Part shown: positions 53,320 to 62,400 of the stretch, one piece after another
Layout of the letters: each line of letters starts with the position of its first letter
Numbering within the stretch: the first letter of the stretch is position 1
Source of the DNA: Rhodothermales bacterium
GTDB taxonomy: Bacteria > Bacteroidota > Rhodothermia > Rhodothermales > Bin80
Length of the DNA: 64,000 nucleotides
NCBI GenBank assembly: GCA_028278205.1
Contig: JANQES010000018.1
Span: 38,319 to 102,318, forward strand
Direction of reading: 5' to 3'
Notes under the pieces: generated by a model
What the model was told of the DNA's origin: nothing
Seen by the model: the letters and a program-made list of their open reading frames with translations, nothing else
Database searches by the model: none
Made by a program: the position numbers and the translations under genes

Positions 53320-53901
53320 ATGAACAAACTCACCCCCCGGCGTTCTTTCCTGATGGCGTTTTTGCCATCGCTCGTCTTGCTCAGCGCCTGTGCGCGCACC
53401 GGGGCCACGCAGAGCGGCGCCCCGCCCGATATCCAGACCGTCGCCAACATCGATGCTTCGGGCGACGCCTACGTCTACTACAGCCTGCGCGAAAACCGCC
53501 CGGTCGAAACCGAAGACGGCGCGTGGGACATCGCTTTCCAAAATACCAACATCCGCGTCAACGGCAGCGTGCAACTCGTCGAGACACCCTTCGAAGCCGT
53601 CGTCACAGCGCCGGAAGACGGCTACCAGCGCGATGAGGCTGCGCGCGCGGCCATTCCGGGCGGCAGCGGCAACGGCTGGTATTTATACGACTCCGGCTCG
53701 CACAAAATCATGCCCATCCCAGGCCGCACCCTCATCCTGAAAACAGCGGCGGAGACCTACGCCAAGCTCGAAATCCTGAGCTACTATTTCATGGATCTGC
53801 CCTCCGGTTCCGACGAAGGCGGCGACCCCCGGTATTACACCTTCCGATTTGCCCACCAGACCGATGGCTCGCGGGTGTTGGGGGGTGCCGAGATGAAGTG
53901 A
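53320..53901 (+). CDS. HmuY-like lipoprotein
   Basis: A 193-residue protein with a lipoprotein-type signal (MNKLTPRRSFLMAFLPSLVLLSAC, C24) and an HmuY-like beta domain (DAYVYYSLRENRPVETEDGAWDIAFQNTNIRVNG, GWYLYDSGSHKIMPIPGRTLILKTAAETYAKLEILSYY). HmuY proteins bind heme or other ligands at the outer membrane; the two axial histidines of P. gingivalis HmuY are not evident, so ligand type is open. No heme receptor gene is adjacent. The start at 53320 is preferred over 53233 because the signal begins there. Confidence 0.8.
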   Translation: MNKLTPRRSFLMAFLPSLVLLSACARTGATQSGAPPDIQTVANIDASGDAYVYYSLRENRPVETEDGAWDIAFQNTNIRVNGSVQLVETPFEAVVTAPEDGYQRDEAARAAIPGGSGNGWYLYDSGSHKIMPIPGRTLILKTAAETYAKLEILSYYFMDLPSGSDEGGDPRYYTFRFAHQTDGSRVLGGAEMK

Positions 53902-53942
53902 AGTGGTATTTTGCTACGTCGTGCTCGAAGTGCCGTTGGCGT

Positions 53943-54038
53943 GGGTCATGAGTCATTACGCTCGCCTTCGGCTCGCTGTCATGGGCCATGAGTGTTTTTC
54001 TTTTTCACCCATGACTCATGACTCGTGACCCATGACCG
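53943..54038. repeat. Intergenic inverted repeat, GTCATGGGTCATGAGT family (copy 3) with an inserted second repeat
   Basis: Left arm GGGTCATGAGTCA, then an insert built on CGCTCGCCTTCGGCTCG, then TCATGGGCCATGAGTG; right arm CACCCATGACTCATG and CTCGTGACCCATGACC. The insert is a separate self-complementary word lodged in one arm only. Confidence 0.85.
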
Positions 54039-54071
54039 GCGCAAAACGCCATTCTGCCTGCTAAATCATCT

Positions 54072-54482
54072 CTACCGTGGTCGTAAATCCTCTCGATCTG
54101 TTGCCATCAACACGCGCAGGCCGACGGCTTTGGCGACAGCGGCTACCGCTGTGAACTGGTCGATGGTGGCCTCTTTATCGGCGCGGATGACGAGGGCCGT
54201 CTTGGTGCCCTGCGCCTCGGTGACGGCATCGAGCAGGTTCTCGCGCGCCACCTGGCTGCCGTCCACATAAAAACGACCCTCATTGGTGATCGCCACCGAG
54301 ACGTGGTTGGGTTCGTTGGGCGCGGCGGCGTCGGCCTGCGGCAGGTTAACCTGGATGCCGAACTGGGGGATGAAGTTGGACGTGAGCAGGAAGAAGATCA
54401 GGAGCAACAGCACAATATCGGCCAGCCCGGCCATGCCGAAGACCTTAAGCGGCTTTCTTCCAGATGAAAAATCGAATGCCAT
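54072..54482 (-). CDS. exbD: ExbD/TolR-family proton-channel subunit
   Basis: A 136-residue protein with one N-terminal membrane helix (about 20-42, LADIVLLLLIFFLLTSNF) containing the family Asp (D22 in GLADIV), then a periplasmic domain (QVNLPQADAA...VSVAITNEGRFYVDGSQVARENLLDAVTEA...LVIRADKEATIDQFTAVAAVAKAVGLRVLMAT). Works with ExbB to convert proton flow into TonB (or Tol) motion. The start at 54482 is supported by homology; the frame to 54542 contains a repeat arm. Confidence 0.88.
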   Translation of the reverse strand: MAFDFSSGRKPLKVFGMAGLADIVLLLLIFFLLTSNFIPQFGIQVNLPQADAAAPNEPNHVSVAITNEGRFYVDGSQVARENLLDAVTEAQGTKTALVIRADKEATIDQFTAVAAVAKAVGLRVLMATDREDLRPR

Positions 54483-54497
54483 TTCCGTGGGGATCCT

Positions 54498-54520
54498 GAT
54501 GACCGATGACTGATGACCAG
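54498..54520. repeat. Solitary arm of a GATGACCGATGACTGATGACC word
   Basis: Three GATGAC-type words in a row, 16 nt upstream of the exbD start. Related in style to the GTCATGGGTCATGAGT family but without an opposite arm. Confidence 0.55.
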
Positions 54521-54579
54521 CGCTAACCGATGCAAGGGGCAAGACCGAGCCAGATGCCGGATCCTTTTCCCCTGATTAC

Positions 54580-55314
54580 CTAATACATCGGCTGCTCGTA
54601 GCGTGGCGGCGGGGGCGCCGGTTCTTGCAAAAGGTCGATGAACTCGGTGGCCGAGCGTTCGAGGTCGTTGACGAGGCGGTTGATGCGGTTGAGCAGAAAG
54701 TTGAAGAAAAACAGCGCGATGATGCCCACGGTCAGGCCTGCCGCCGTCGTGAGCAGGGCTTCCCAGATGCCGCCGGCCAGCACGCTCGGATTGACGTTGC
54801 CCGCCAGCCGCTGGATTTCCTGAAAAGCGTCGATCATGCCGGTGACGGTGCCCAGGAAGCCGAGCATCGGCGCGATGCCGGCGAAACTGGCCAGCAGATC
54901 CGTGCGCTTTTCGAGTTCGAACGCCTCGTACTTGCCGGCGGCGTGGACGGCGTCTTGAATCTCGGAGATAGGCCGGCCCAGCCGTTCGAGGCCGTGCGAG
55001 AGCAGCCGCGTGAGCGGTTTCTCCTGGCTCTCGCAAAACGCCATGGCGCCGTGAATGTCGCCGGCCTGGACGTAATCGCGCACCCGGTCCATGATCTTGT
55101 CGCGGTCGGTTTTAGCGCGCCGCAACGTCATCATGCGCTCGACGAAGAGGTAGATGGTAAAGATCGAGAGCAGGACGATAGGGATCATCACCCAGCCGCC
55201 CAGGAGCAACGTGTCGAGGATCGTCGTGGTGTCTTGAGAGGCCGTCAGGGCAAGCGAATCGGCTACGGCTTGCGAAGTATCGGCGGGGGCCTCTTGTAGC
55301 AACAACAGCTTCAT
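54580..55314 (-). CDS. exbB: ExbB/TolQ/MotA-family proton-channel subunit
   Basis: A 244-residue inner-membrane protein: signal-like N-terminus, first helix (about 38-60, LLLGGWVMIPIVLLSIFTIYLFVER), a cytoplasmic helical loop and two further helices (LASFAGIAPMLGFLGTVTGMIDAF and IWEALLTTAAGLTVGIIALFFFNFLLNRI). The GxxPxLGxLGTVxGxxxxF motif is diagnostic. Forms a pentamer around ExbD. exbD follows 97 nt downstream. The energised TonB protein is not adjacent; the TonB-C lipoprotein at 17 kb is a distant candidate. Confidence 0.92.
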   Translation of the reverse strand: MKLLLLQEAPADTSQAVADSLALTASQDTTTILDTLLLGGWVMIPIVLLSIFTIYLFVERMMTLRRAKTDRDKIMDRVRDYVQAGDIHGAMAFCESQEKPLTRLLSHGLERLGRPISEIQDAVHAAGKYEAFELEKRTDLLASFAGIAPMLGFLGTVTGMIDAFQEIQRLAGNVNPSVLAGGIWEALLTTAAGLTVGIIALFFFNFLLNRINRLVNDLERSATEFIDLLQEPAPPPPRYEQPMY

Positions 55315-55420
55315 ATCGGGTCGTCAAGGGTTGGCTTGGTGATGAAGGCGCGAAGGGCATAGGGACGATACCCTCGTATAACGGGTGGGGGATGGGATAT
55401 CGTTACACGGGCGGTCATCA

Positions 55421-56935
55421 TCAACTGTCCGGCGTGATGCGTGTGACCCAGGTGCCGTCCGGCAGGTCGGAGGCCAGCCGGCTGAGCAGAGCTTTGGCCT
55501 CTTCAATCGTAGGCACCTGACCGATAGCCACCCGATATCGGACCCGCCCCCCGCTTTCGCCGCGAAGCACGTCGGCGGGGATGGATTGACTGCTGAAGAG
55601 TTGCCGGTATCGTTCGGCTTCGGCTTCGGCGGCGCTTTGGGGTAAGGAGGCCGCTATCAGCGTGTAGCCGCCCACGCTCCGGTCGATGCGTCCGGAAGCC
55701 GGCGGGGTCGCGGCAGGTGTTTCTTCAGTCGGCGCGGGTGTTTCTTCGGTTGGAGCGGGCGTTTCTTCAGCCGGCGCGGGCGTTTCTTCAGTTGGCGGGG
55801 GCGTCACAACAGGCGGCGTATCCGTGGCGACAGGCGGCGTCGGGTCGGGCGCGGAGGGGCCGAAGAAGCCTAACTGCCATAGCACCCCCGCCCCGATGAC
55901 AATGACGGCAGCGGCGACGAAAATCCAGGGCAACATCGACCGGCGCCGGGGTTCTTCTTGTGCCGGCTGCGGGGGCCGGTCTTCATCGCCGCCGGCCAGG
56001 ACCGCTTCGGCTTCTTCAACTTCTTCTTTGATCTCTTCTTCAGCCTCTTCGATCAAAGCGTCGGTCTCTGCGACGGCTGCTTCTTCTTCGGCGGTTTCCT
56101 CTTCGGCAGACTCTTGAAGCAGGGCTTCGAGGTCTTCCTTAGACCACGTCGAGCCGGGCGGCGCCATGTCCGGATGCGTGGCCTCGGCGGTCTCCCCGGC
56201 TTCCTCTTCAAGTTGTTCGTAGGCAGCGGCTTCGGAAACGTCCGGGTCGTCAAAGTCAGCCGGTTCTGCGGGTGCGTTGTAGAGCGGAAGCGCCTCCTCG
56301 GCGAGGTCTGCCGTGGCGGCTTCTTCCTGTTCATCCTCGACCAATTCTTCTTCGGCGACGGGTTTGTCCTCGAAGAAAGAATCCTCTTCTTCGCTTTCGG
56401 CTTCCGCCACGGCAGGCTCTTCTTCGGCGACGGGTTCGTCTTCGAAGAAAGAATCCTCTTCGTCCTCTGCCAATTCTTCTTTGGCGGCAGGCTCTTCCTC
56501 GAAGAAAGACGCGGCCTCTTCTTCCGCCTCAGCGGGTTCTTCCACGGCCTCGTCCGGCGCCGTTTCTTCCGCAACGTCCTCGACGACATCTTCCGGCGGC
56601 GCGGCGCTTTCTTCGACGGCGGCCCCCGGCGCCTTCATAGGGGCCTCTTCTGTCTCAGCCTCTGGGGCTTCCAGTTCGGCCTCCGGCGAGAGTGCCAGCG
56701 GAACCGTCTCAAGGCTGGCGTAGCGCACGTTGACGGCTTCGGCCAGGGCGGCGTCTGGTTCGAAGACCAACGCCTCGGCAGATTGTTCGAAGACGCCCAG
56801 GCCGGGCACGCGTACCCGGCCTTCGCGGGCACTCTGCTTTTTGATTAGCTGCGCCAGCGTCCGGAGCACCCGGTCTGTTTGTTCAGGCTGGATCTCAAGA
56901 CGATCTGCAACACGCGCGACGACCGAGTCAGACAT
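55421..56935 (-). CDS. Membrane protein with N-terminal HU-like domain, acidic repeats and C-terminal SPOR domain
   Basis: A 504-residue protein. N-terminus (1-85) is HU/CCDC81-like (VADRLEIQPEQTDRVLRTLAQLIKKQSAREGRVRVPGLGVFE). Residues about 90-330 are extremely acidic with repeated SFFEDEPVAEEEPA units. One membrane helix follows (RRRSMLPWIFVAAAVIVIGAGVLWQLG), then a Pro/Thr linker with 7-residue repeats (TEETPAP) and a C-terminal SPOR domain (GGYTLIAASLPQSAAEAEAERYRQLFSSQ...YRVAIGQVPTIEEAKALLSRLA) that binds denuded septal peptidoglycan. The combination suggests a link between a cytoplasmic protein or nucleoid and the division site. Whether the HU-like part binds DNA is unproven. Confidence 0.82.
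   Translation of the reverse strand: MSDSVVARVADRLEIQPEQTDRVLRTLAQLIKKQSAREGRVRVPGLGVFEQSAEALVFEPDAALAEAVNVRYASLETVPLALSPEAELEAPEAETEEAPMKAPGAAVEESAAPPEDVVEDVAEETAPDEAVEEPAEAEEEAASFFEEEPAAKEELAEDEEDSFFEDEPVAEEEPAVAEAESEEEDSFFEDKPVAEEELVEDEQEEAATADLAEEALPLYNAPAEPADFDDPDVSEAAAYEQLEEEAGETAEATHPDMAPPGSTWSKEDLEALLQESAEEETAEEEAAVAETDALIEEAEEEIKEEVEEAEAVLAGGDEDRPPQPAQEEPRRRSMLPWIFVAAAVIVIGAGVLWQLGFFGPSAPDPTPPVATDTPPVVTPPPTEETPAPAEETPAPTEETPAPTEETPAATPPASGRIDRSVGGYTLIAASLPQSAAEAEAERYRQLFSSQSIPADVLRGESGGRVRYRVAIGQVPTIEEAKALLSRLASDLPDGTWVTRITPDS
55712..55796 (-). repeat. In-frame 21-bp tandem repeats coding for TEETPAP
   Basis: About four copies, with TTTCTTC spaced at exact 21-nt intervals (near 55720, 55741, 55762, 55783). 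Each codes for seven residues of the linker before the SPOR domain. Copy number may vary between strains. Confidence 0.85.
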
Positions 56936-57208
56936 ACTTCTGCAGGGGGATAAGGCGTGCTGCCCCGGCCATGCACGCCGTGTTTTTCAGGGGCTGCCGA
57001 GGGTCAAGCGGGTGGACAGCCTGATGTTTCAAGCCGTCCCTCGTGCAAAGTGACTTCGAGCTACGTTGCATTCGGAGGGCGAAGGGCGAGGGGCGAAGAG
57101 CGATTGTCGAACTGCGCCCCTCGCTCTTCGCCCCTCGCGCTCCGGGGCGACACCGTTTTGTGAGGCTATCTCTCATCGGGATGACACAACGGATCGCTTG
57201 AAGCTGCA
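56936..57208. other. Intergenic region with purine-rich inverted repeat
   Basis: Separates the HU-SPOR gene and the small HU-like gene. Contains the GGGCGAAGGGCGAGGGGCG palindrome (57074-57143). No ORF seen. Confidence 0.4.
57074..57143. repeat. Intergenic inverted repeat built on GGGCGAGGGGCGAAGAGCG
   Basis: Left GGAGGGCGAAGGGCGAGGGG, right CTCGCTCTTCGCCCCTCGCG. Only copy of this word family in the window. Confidence 0.85.
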
Positions 57209-57418
57209 CTAGGGTTCGTCGTGTGGGGAAAAGATGATTTCGTTGCGCGGTGGCCGCATGACCACTTCTCCGGTAGGCAATTCTTCGGCAGCGCTCGGAT
57301 GATACTCCACACGGAACGTACCCAATCCGGGGATGTCGGCTTCCTCGCCGCGTTCGAGGGCTTCGCGAACGACCGCGACCAGCGCAGACACCGCCTGGTC
57401 TCTCGTTATTTTCGCCAT
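57209..57418 (-). CDS. Small HU-like protein
   Basis: A 69-residue protein (MAKITRDQAVSALVAVVREALERGEEADIPGLGTFRVEYHPSAAEELPTGEVVMRPPRNEIIFSPHDEP). Compact HU-family-type signature: two helices, then the PGLGTF turn and a short beta arm, shorter than standard HU (~90 residues) and without the long basic arms. It resembles the N-terminal domain of the HU-SPOR protein encoded just downstream, so the two could form mixed dimers. Confidence 0.75.
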   Translation of the reverse strand: MAKITRDQAVSALVAVVREALERGEEADIPGLGTFRVEYHPSAAEELPTGEVVMRPPRNEIIFSPHDEP

Positions 57419-57536
57419 CGTTGATCGGGACAGAAAAGGCAGGGGATGGTCCGGAACCCAACGCCGGCATCGGCCTGTGGCGACGCCGGATACCAGGGTA
57501 AGATATAGTAAGCTCCATCCTTTGTAAAGGTTGCCT

Positions 57537-57570
57537 TTTTTAAAACGTGAACGCGTTCACGTTTTAAAAA
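57537..57570. repeat. 34-nt perfect palindrome at a stop codon
   Basis: The left half runs TTTTTAAAACGTGAACG, the right half CGTTCACGTTTTAAAAA, with no spacer. It abuts the TAA of the outer-membrane protein gene. The GTGAACGCGTTCAC centre resembles the AACGTGAAACGTGA repeat words. Confidence 0.9.
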
Positions 57571-59313
57571 TTACCAGCTCATCCGCAAGCCGGCGCCAAA
57601 CAACACCGGCGACTCCGGGTAGTTCTCCCAGCGCGCGTTATCCGAGCCGCTGATATTTTCTACACGAAAGACCACCCCGATGAGCGGCGTGATCTTGTAC
57701 GAGGCTTCGACGTCCAGGTCGATGTAAGCGCCTACTTCGCGGGAGGCCAGCCGGTCTACGGGGCGAGCGTTTTCGTAGTGGCCTGTAAGCTGGAGCAAGC
57801 CCCGGCTCTCGGCAAACGAATACGACAGCGTCGCCTCGCCGACGACGGGGGCGAAGTAGGGGATGTCGGTGTCTTCTTCCGGCAGTCGCCCGTCGCGGAA
57901 GGCGAGGCCGGCCATGGCGTGCAGCCCGCCGGGCAAGACCACCGAGACGCTGCCGCCGAGGTGCAGCACGTCGGCTTCGCCGTAGCGGAGCGTGGTGATG
58001 CCCCGGCTGCCGGCGGGCGAGGCGTCTTCGAAGTACAGGTATTGCGGCATGTGCTGAAAGCCTGCTCGCGCGGCAAGCTGGACCGGCCCGGCGAAGTAGC
58101 TGCCGCCCACCTCGGCGTCGATGGGGCGGAGGGTAGGCCGGAGTTCGGGCTGCGGCGCCAGATACGGGTTCGCGCGGTAGACGTCGGCGATGGCGTTGGC
58201 GTCGGTACCGGGGCGGTTGTGGGCGTAGAGCCGCACCCCCGGCGCCGGCAGATATTCAGCCCGTACGTCCGGCGCGATCCAGCCGACGCGGGTGTCGTCG
58301 TCGCTGAGGGGATCGGTGTCGCTGAAGACGCTCAGGAAGCGGAGGCCCGCACGCAGGCTCAGCAGGGGACTTACCTCAAAGTTCAACCCGCCGCCGGCCT
58401 CGAACGTCGAATACGATCCCAGATCGTCCCCGAGGCTGGCTGTCGAGAGAGCGCCTTCGAACCAGCCGTCGCCTGTGGGCAAGGGGAAGCGGGCGTCGGT
58501 CTCGACCTCGAAGCGTTGTTCAGAGAGGTCGGCAGGCGTCGTATCGAGGATCGCGTCCCGGGTTTCGTACTGCGTCGTGCCGTAGCTCAGGGCGAGCCGT
58601 GCATCGATCGGCGCCCCTGCCAGGGTGGAGAGGTGGATAGCCCCCACACCGCCTTGCCCTTCGCGTTCGGTGCGACTCAGGAGGCTCAGATCGTTGGGGA
58701 GGGATAGAGGCTGGAGGCCGAAAAGCTCATACGATTCGTAAAAGCCGCTGAGCGAAAAGCCTGCCGCCCACTGCCGCCCGGACGTATTAATGCCGATCAA
58801 CCCTTCGAGCGCATCGAACGGCGTCTGGACGTCCGGCAGCGCGTCGAACGGTTCGTGCCCCTCGCTGCCGCGATAGTCCGCCCGGAGCAAAAACGAAGCT
58901 TGATCCGAAATCGGCGCCTGAAGCCGCGCATTAACGGACCGGCTGAAATACCGCCCGATCAACGACTCTACCTGCCCCAGCGCAGGCGGATAGGCCGCGC
59001 CCAACGCCGACGGCGGCTGCGGGCGGCCTAGCGGGCTTTCCGGCAGATCGGAGCTGGCCTGCTTGTAGCGCTCGATGAACGGCCTGCGCCCGGCAGGCAC
59101 ACGCGGCACCTCCGGCGGCGGGTTGAACCCCATCAGCGGCTGCCGCTGCAACGACGGCAACCGGACCTCAAGCGTCCCTCGAATCTCGACTTCGCGCGGG
59201 GCGATATTGGGCAAATCCACGCGGCTCGTGTCTTGCGCCAGCGCGCCCCACGGAACGGCAAGCCCCAGCAAGAAGCCGAGCAGGAGCCCTCGATGAAGTC
59301 GGTTTGTTGTCAT
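57571..59313 (-). CDS. Outer-membrane beta-barrel protein
   Basis: A 580-residue exported protein: signal peptide (1-26, ending GALAQ), an N-terminal extension (about 35-100) rich in proline, then a long series of alternating hydrophobic beta strands ending in SPVLFGAGLRMSW, an aromatic C-terminus typical of outer-membrane barrels. There is no plug domain, so it is not a complete TonB-dependent receptor; similar proteins in this phylum sit beside TPR and ExbBD genes, as here. Transported substrate unknown. ATG at 59313. Confidence 0.75.
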   Translation of the reverse strand: MTTNRLHRGLLLGFLLGLAVPWGALAQDTSRVDLPNIAPREVEIRGTLEVRLPSLQRQPLMGFNPPPEVPRVPAGRRPFIERYKQASSDLPESPLGRPQPPSALGAAYPPALGQVESLIGRYFSRSVNARLQAPISDQASFLLRADYRGSEGHEPFDALPDVQTPFDALEGLIGINTSGRQWAAGFSLSGFYESYELFGLQPLSLPNDLSLLSRTEREGQGGVGAIHLSTLAGAPIDARLALSYGTTQYETRDAILDTTPADLSEQRFEVETDARFPLPTGDGWFEGALSTASLGDDLGSYSTFEAGGGLNFEVSPLLSLRAGLRFLSVFSDTDPLSDDDTRVGWIAPDVRAEYLPAPGVRLYAHNRPGTDANAIADVYRANPYLAPQPELRPTLRPIDAEVGGSYFAGPVQLAARAGFQHMPQYLYFEDASPAGSRGITTLRYGEADVLHLGGSVSVVLPGGLHAMAGLAFRDGRLPEEDTDIPYFAPVVGEATLSYSFAESRGLLQLTGHYENARPVDRLASREVGAYIDLDVEASYKITPLIGVVFRVENISGSDNARWENYPESPVLFGAGLRMSW

Positions 59314-59360
59314 GATGTTTTTAGCTTTGATATCGGCCTGCAAAGGTGTGGGAGGCTCTC

Positions 59361-59434
59361 AATTTTGGATTTTAGATTTTGGATTTTGGATTGATTTCTA
59401 GAGGCACCCAATCCAAAATCCAAAATCTAAAATC
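59361..59434. repeat. Intergenic inverted repeat, TTTTGGATTTTAGATT family (collapsed copy 5)
   Basis: Only the outer arms are present, with a short TTCTAGAGGCAC spacer; the inner stem-loop and CAACCGGCGC loop are missing. Ends at the stop codon of the TPR gene. Confidence 0.88.
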
Positions 59435-62400
59435 CTACAGTGACGCCTTTTCCCGGGCCGCTTCGTTGGCGTACGGGGTGCCGTTGAAATCCTGGATGAC
59501 CTTGTCGTAGAGCCGCGAGGCGTCGCCGGTTTGGCCGAGGCTGCGGAAGGCGCGGGCCTGGAGCAGATAGCCCCGCGCCAGCCAGTTCAAGAAGCCGCTG
59601 TAGAGCACCGGCATCCGGCTTAGTTCTTCGACGGCGCTGCGGGCTTCGCCTTCGCGGAGCAACAGCGCGCCGAGGTGGTAGAGCGCTTCGGCGCCGGCCT
59701 CATCCCGGCTCAGGCTCACCACGCGGCGATAGTAGCGCAGGGCATCGCCGGAGCGGCCTTGTTGTTCGTAGACGCGTGCCAGCCCCAGCATAGCCGGCGC
59801 CGTCTCCGACGATTCCGGGGCGGCCTCCACGGCGTCGCGCAGCAGCGTCTCGGCTTCGGAGGTGCGTCCGAGGCCGAGCAGGGCCTGCCCCTGGCCGTAG
59901 TTCGCCTCGGCGGCTAAAAACGCGTCGCCGGAGGCCATCCGCCCCAGGCGCCGGTACACGTCGAGGGCGTCTTGATGGCGGTCTTGATCCAGCAGCAACC
60001 GTCCGAGTTGCCGCGCGGCATCCGGGCTGCGCACATGCTGCGAATACGACGTCACCACGCGGTTCAGGGCCGATTCGGCATCCGCCACCCGGCCCTGCTC
60101 GGCATAGATCACCCCCAGATAGTAATAGGCGTCGGGAAGCTGCGGCGCGTTGCTGTACGTGCGAACGTAGCGCCGGAAGCCGTCCACGGCTTCATCGAGT
60201 TGCCCGCTCTGATATTTCACCTCTGCTTGCCGGAAGCGTAGCTCAGGCACCACCGGCGAGTTCGGAAATCGGTTGGCAAAATCGTCGATAAGCCGGTCTG
60301 CGCGGGCTTCGTCATTCAAGCCGATGAGCGCATACTGAATGCCCGCCGCCGCATCGCCGACGAACGGGCTGTTGGGATACCGCTCCAACACGCGCGTGTA
60401 GGCCTGCACCGACTCTTCCAACCGCTCGTCGTTAAAAAGCGCATCGCCGATGCCATACTGGGCCTTGGCCGCAATCGGGTCGTTGGGATACTGCCGGATG
60501 AGCGTCTGGTATTCGTTGATGGCCTGATCGTAATCCTGGTTCTGAAAATACAGATAGCCCAGCGTGTAGCGTGCCTCCTCACGCCATTCGCTGTCGGGCT
60601 GTTCGTCGAGCAACTCCTGGAAGGCGCTGATGGCCTCGAAGTCGTCGCCGGCGTTGGTGAAGGCCTGCCCGATCTGGTAGAGCGCATAATCTTCGCCGGC
60701 GTCGGCAGCGCGCTGGTAGTAGCGGACGGCCTCGCTGTAGCGTTTGAGCGCGTAATAGCTGTCGGCCAGCCGGAGCCGGGCGTCGGTCAGATACGGCACC
60801 CCGCTGTCTTCGCGATAGCGGCGCACGAAGGTCTCGAACTCGCGGATGGCCTCGTCGTAGCGTTTCTGTTTGAAATATGTCCAGCCGAGGGCATAGTGCG
60901 CCGCATCGACGTGCGGCCCGCCGGCGAAGTTGCTCAAATATTTACGGAAGAGAGGGGTGGCGCGGTCGTATTGATCCAGTTGATAGTAGCTTTCGGCAGC
61001 CCAGAACAACGACTCGCCGGCCTTGGGCGCGCCGGGGTCTCGCTGGTAGAGGTTGGAAAAAGCCGGCGCCGCCGCCGCGAAATTATCCGAGCGATAGAGG
61101 AGCCAGGCTTTCTGAAAGAGCACCTCGTCTTTCAAGGCCTGCGGCGCTGCATCGAGCGCCACGGCGCGGTCGAAGTCGTCGTAGGCGGCGTCGAAATCGT
61201 TCAGGGCGATGGCCGTGTATCCGCGCTGGCGCAGCGCTTCGCCAACGAGCGGAGAAGAACGATACGCGTCGAGGAGGCGGCTGAAAGTGTCATTGGCATC
61301 GCGCCAGAGCCGCCGTTCATACTCGATCATCCCTTTCTCGTAGAGCGCCTTATCGGCCAGTTCGCTGCGCGGCCACTCATCGGCGACGGCTTCGAACAGG
61401 CCGATGGCTTCGACGTGTTGCTGGGCCAGGTAGCGGTTGGCGGCTTCGTAATAGACGGCCTGCATCGCCAGGTCGTCGTCGAAGCCTTCATGGACTTGCA
61501 GGAAATGGTCGGCGGCCCATTGATAGACGCCTTCGTGGTGATAATTCCATCCCAGGCCGTAGAGCGCGCGGCGGAAATACAGATTGAGCGTATCGCCCTC
61601 GGTGATTTGCCGGTAGTGGTAGATGGCGTTTTCGCTGTCGCGGAGCTGGTTGTACGACTCCGCCGTCAGAAACGTCGCCCGGTCCTGCGCCTCCGGGTCC
61701 AGCGCATTGCGCCGTTGTTTGATTTCTTCGATGACCCGATCAAACTCGTCCAATTCATAATAAATCTCGGCCAGCGCCAGCCCGATGTTGCGGGCATAGG
61801 GCGAGTTAGGATACCGCGTGCCGAGGCGTTCGAAAGCCGCCGCCGCCTCGCTGTACTCGTTTTGCTCGACGTGCGTGAGCGCCACGGCATAAAGCGCGAT
61901 AGGCGCCGTTTCGGTATATCGATAATTATCCGCCGCCTGCTGGTAATAGCGGAGCGCCTGATCGATGCGTCCGAGGTGGCGCGACGACTCGCCCATCCAG
62001 TAAAGTGATCGCGCGCCGATCTCGGGGGGCGGATCGTCGGTCAGGACGGCGGCCAGCGTCTCGATAGCCCGCGCATAGCGTTTCGATTCGAAGAAATATT
62101 GACCGAGGGCGAGGCTGGCCTGAAAGGCGAGCGGATGCGTCGGGTAGCGTTGCCGGAATTGCGTGAAGAGCGTCACAGCCTGCTCTACGTGGCCGGCAGC
62201 CAGCGAGGCCTCGGCCTGATAATACAGCGCCTCGGCGGCGTTGATGTGCTCCGGATAGGCCCGGCGAAACGCGTCGAAGCGGACGATGGCTTGCTCGTAG
62301 AACTCGTCGGCGTAGAGCTTGTAAGCGTCGGAGAACACCTGTTCGGGCCGTTCGGGCACGCGCTGGGCTGCGCTGGGTGCGGCCATCAGCGCCACAAGCA

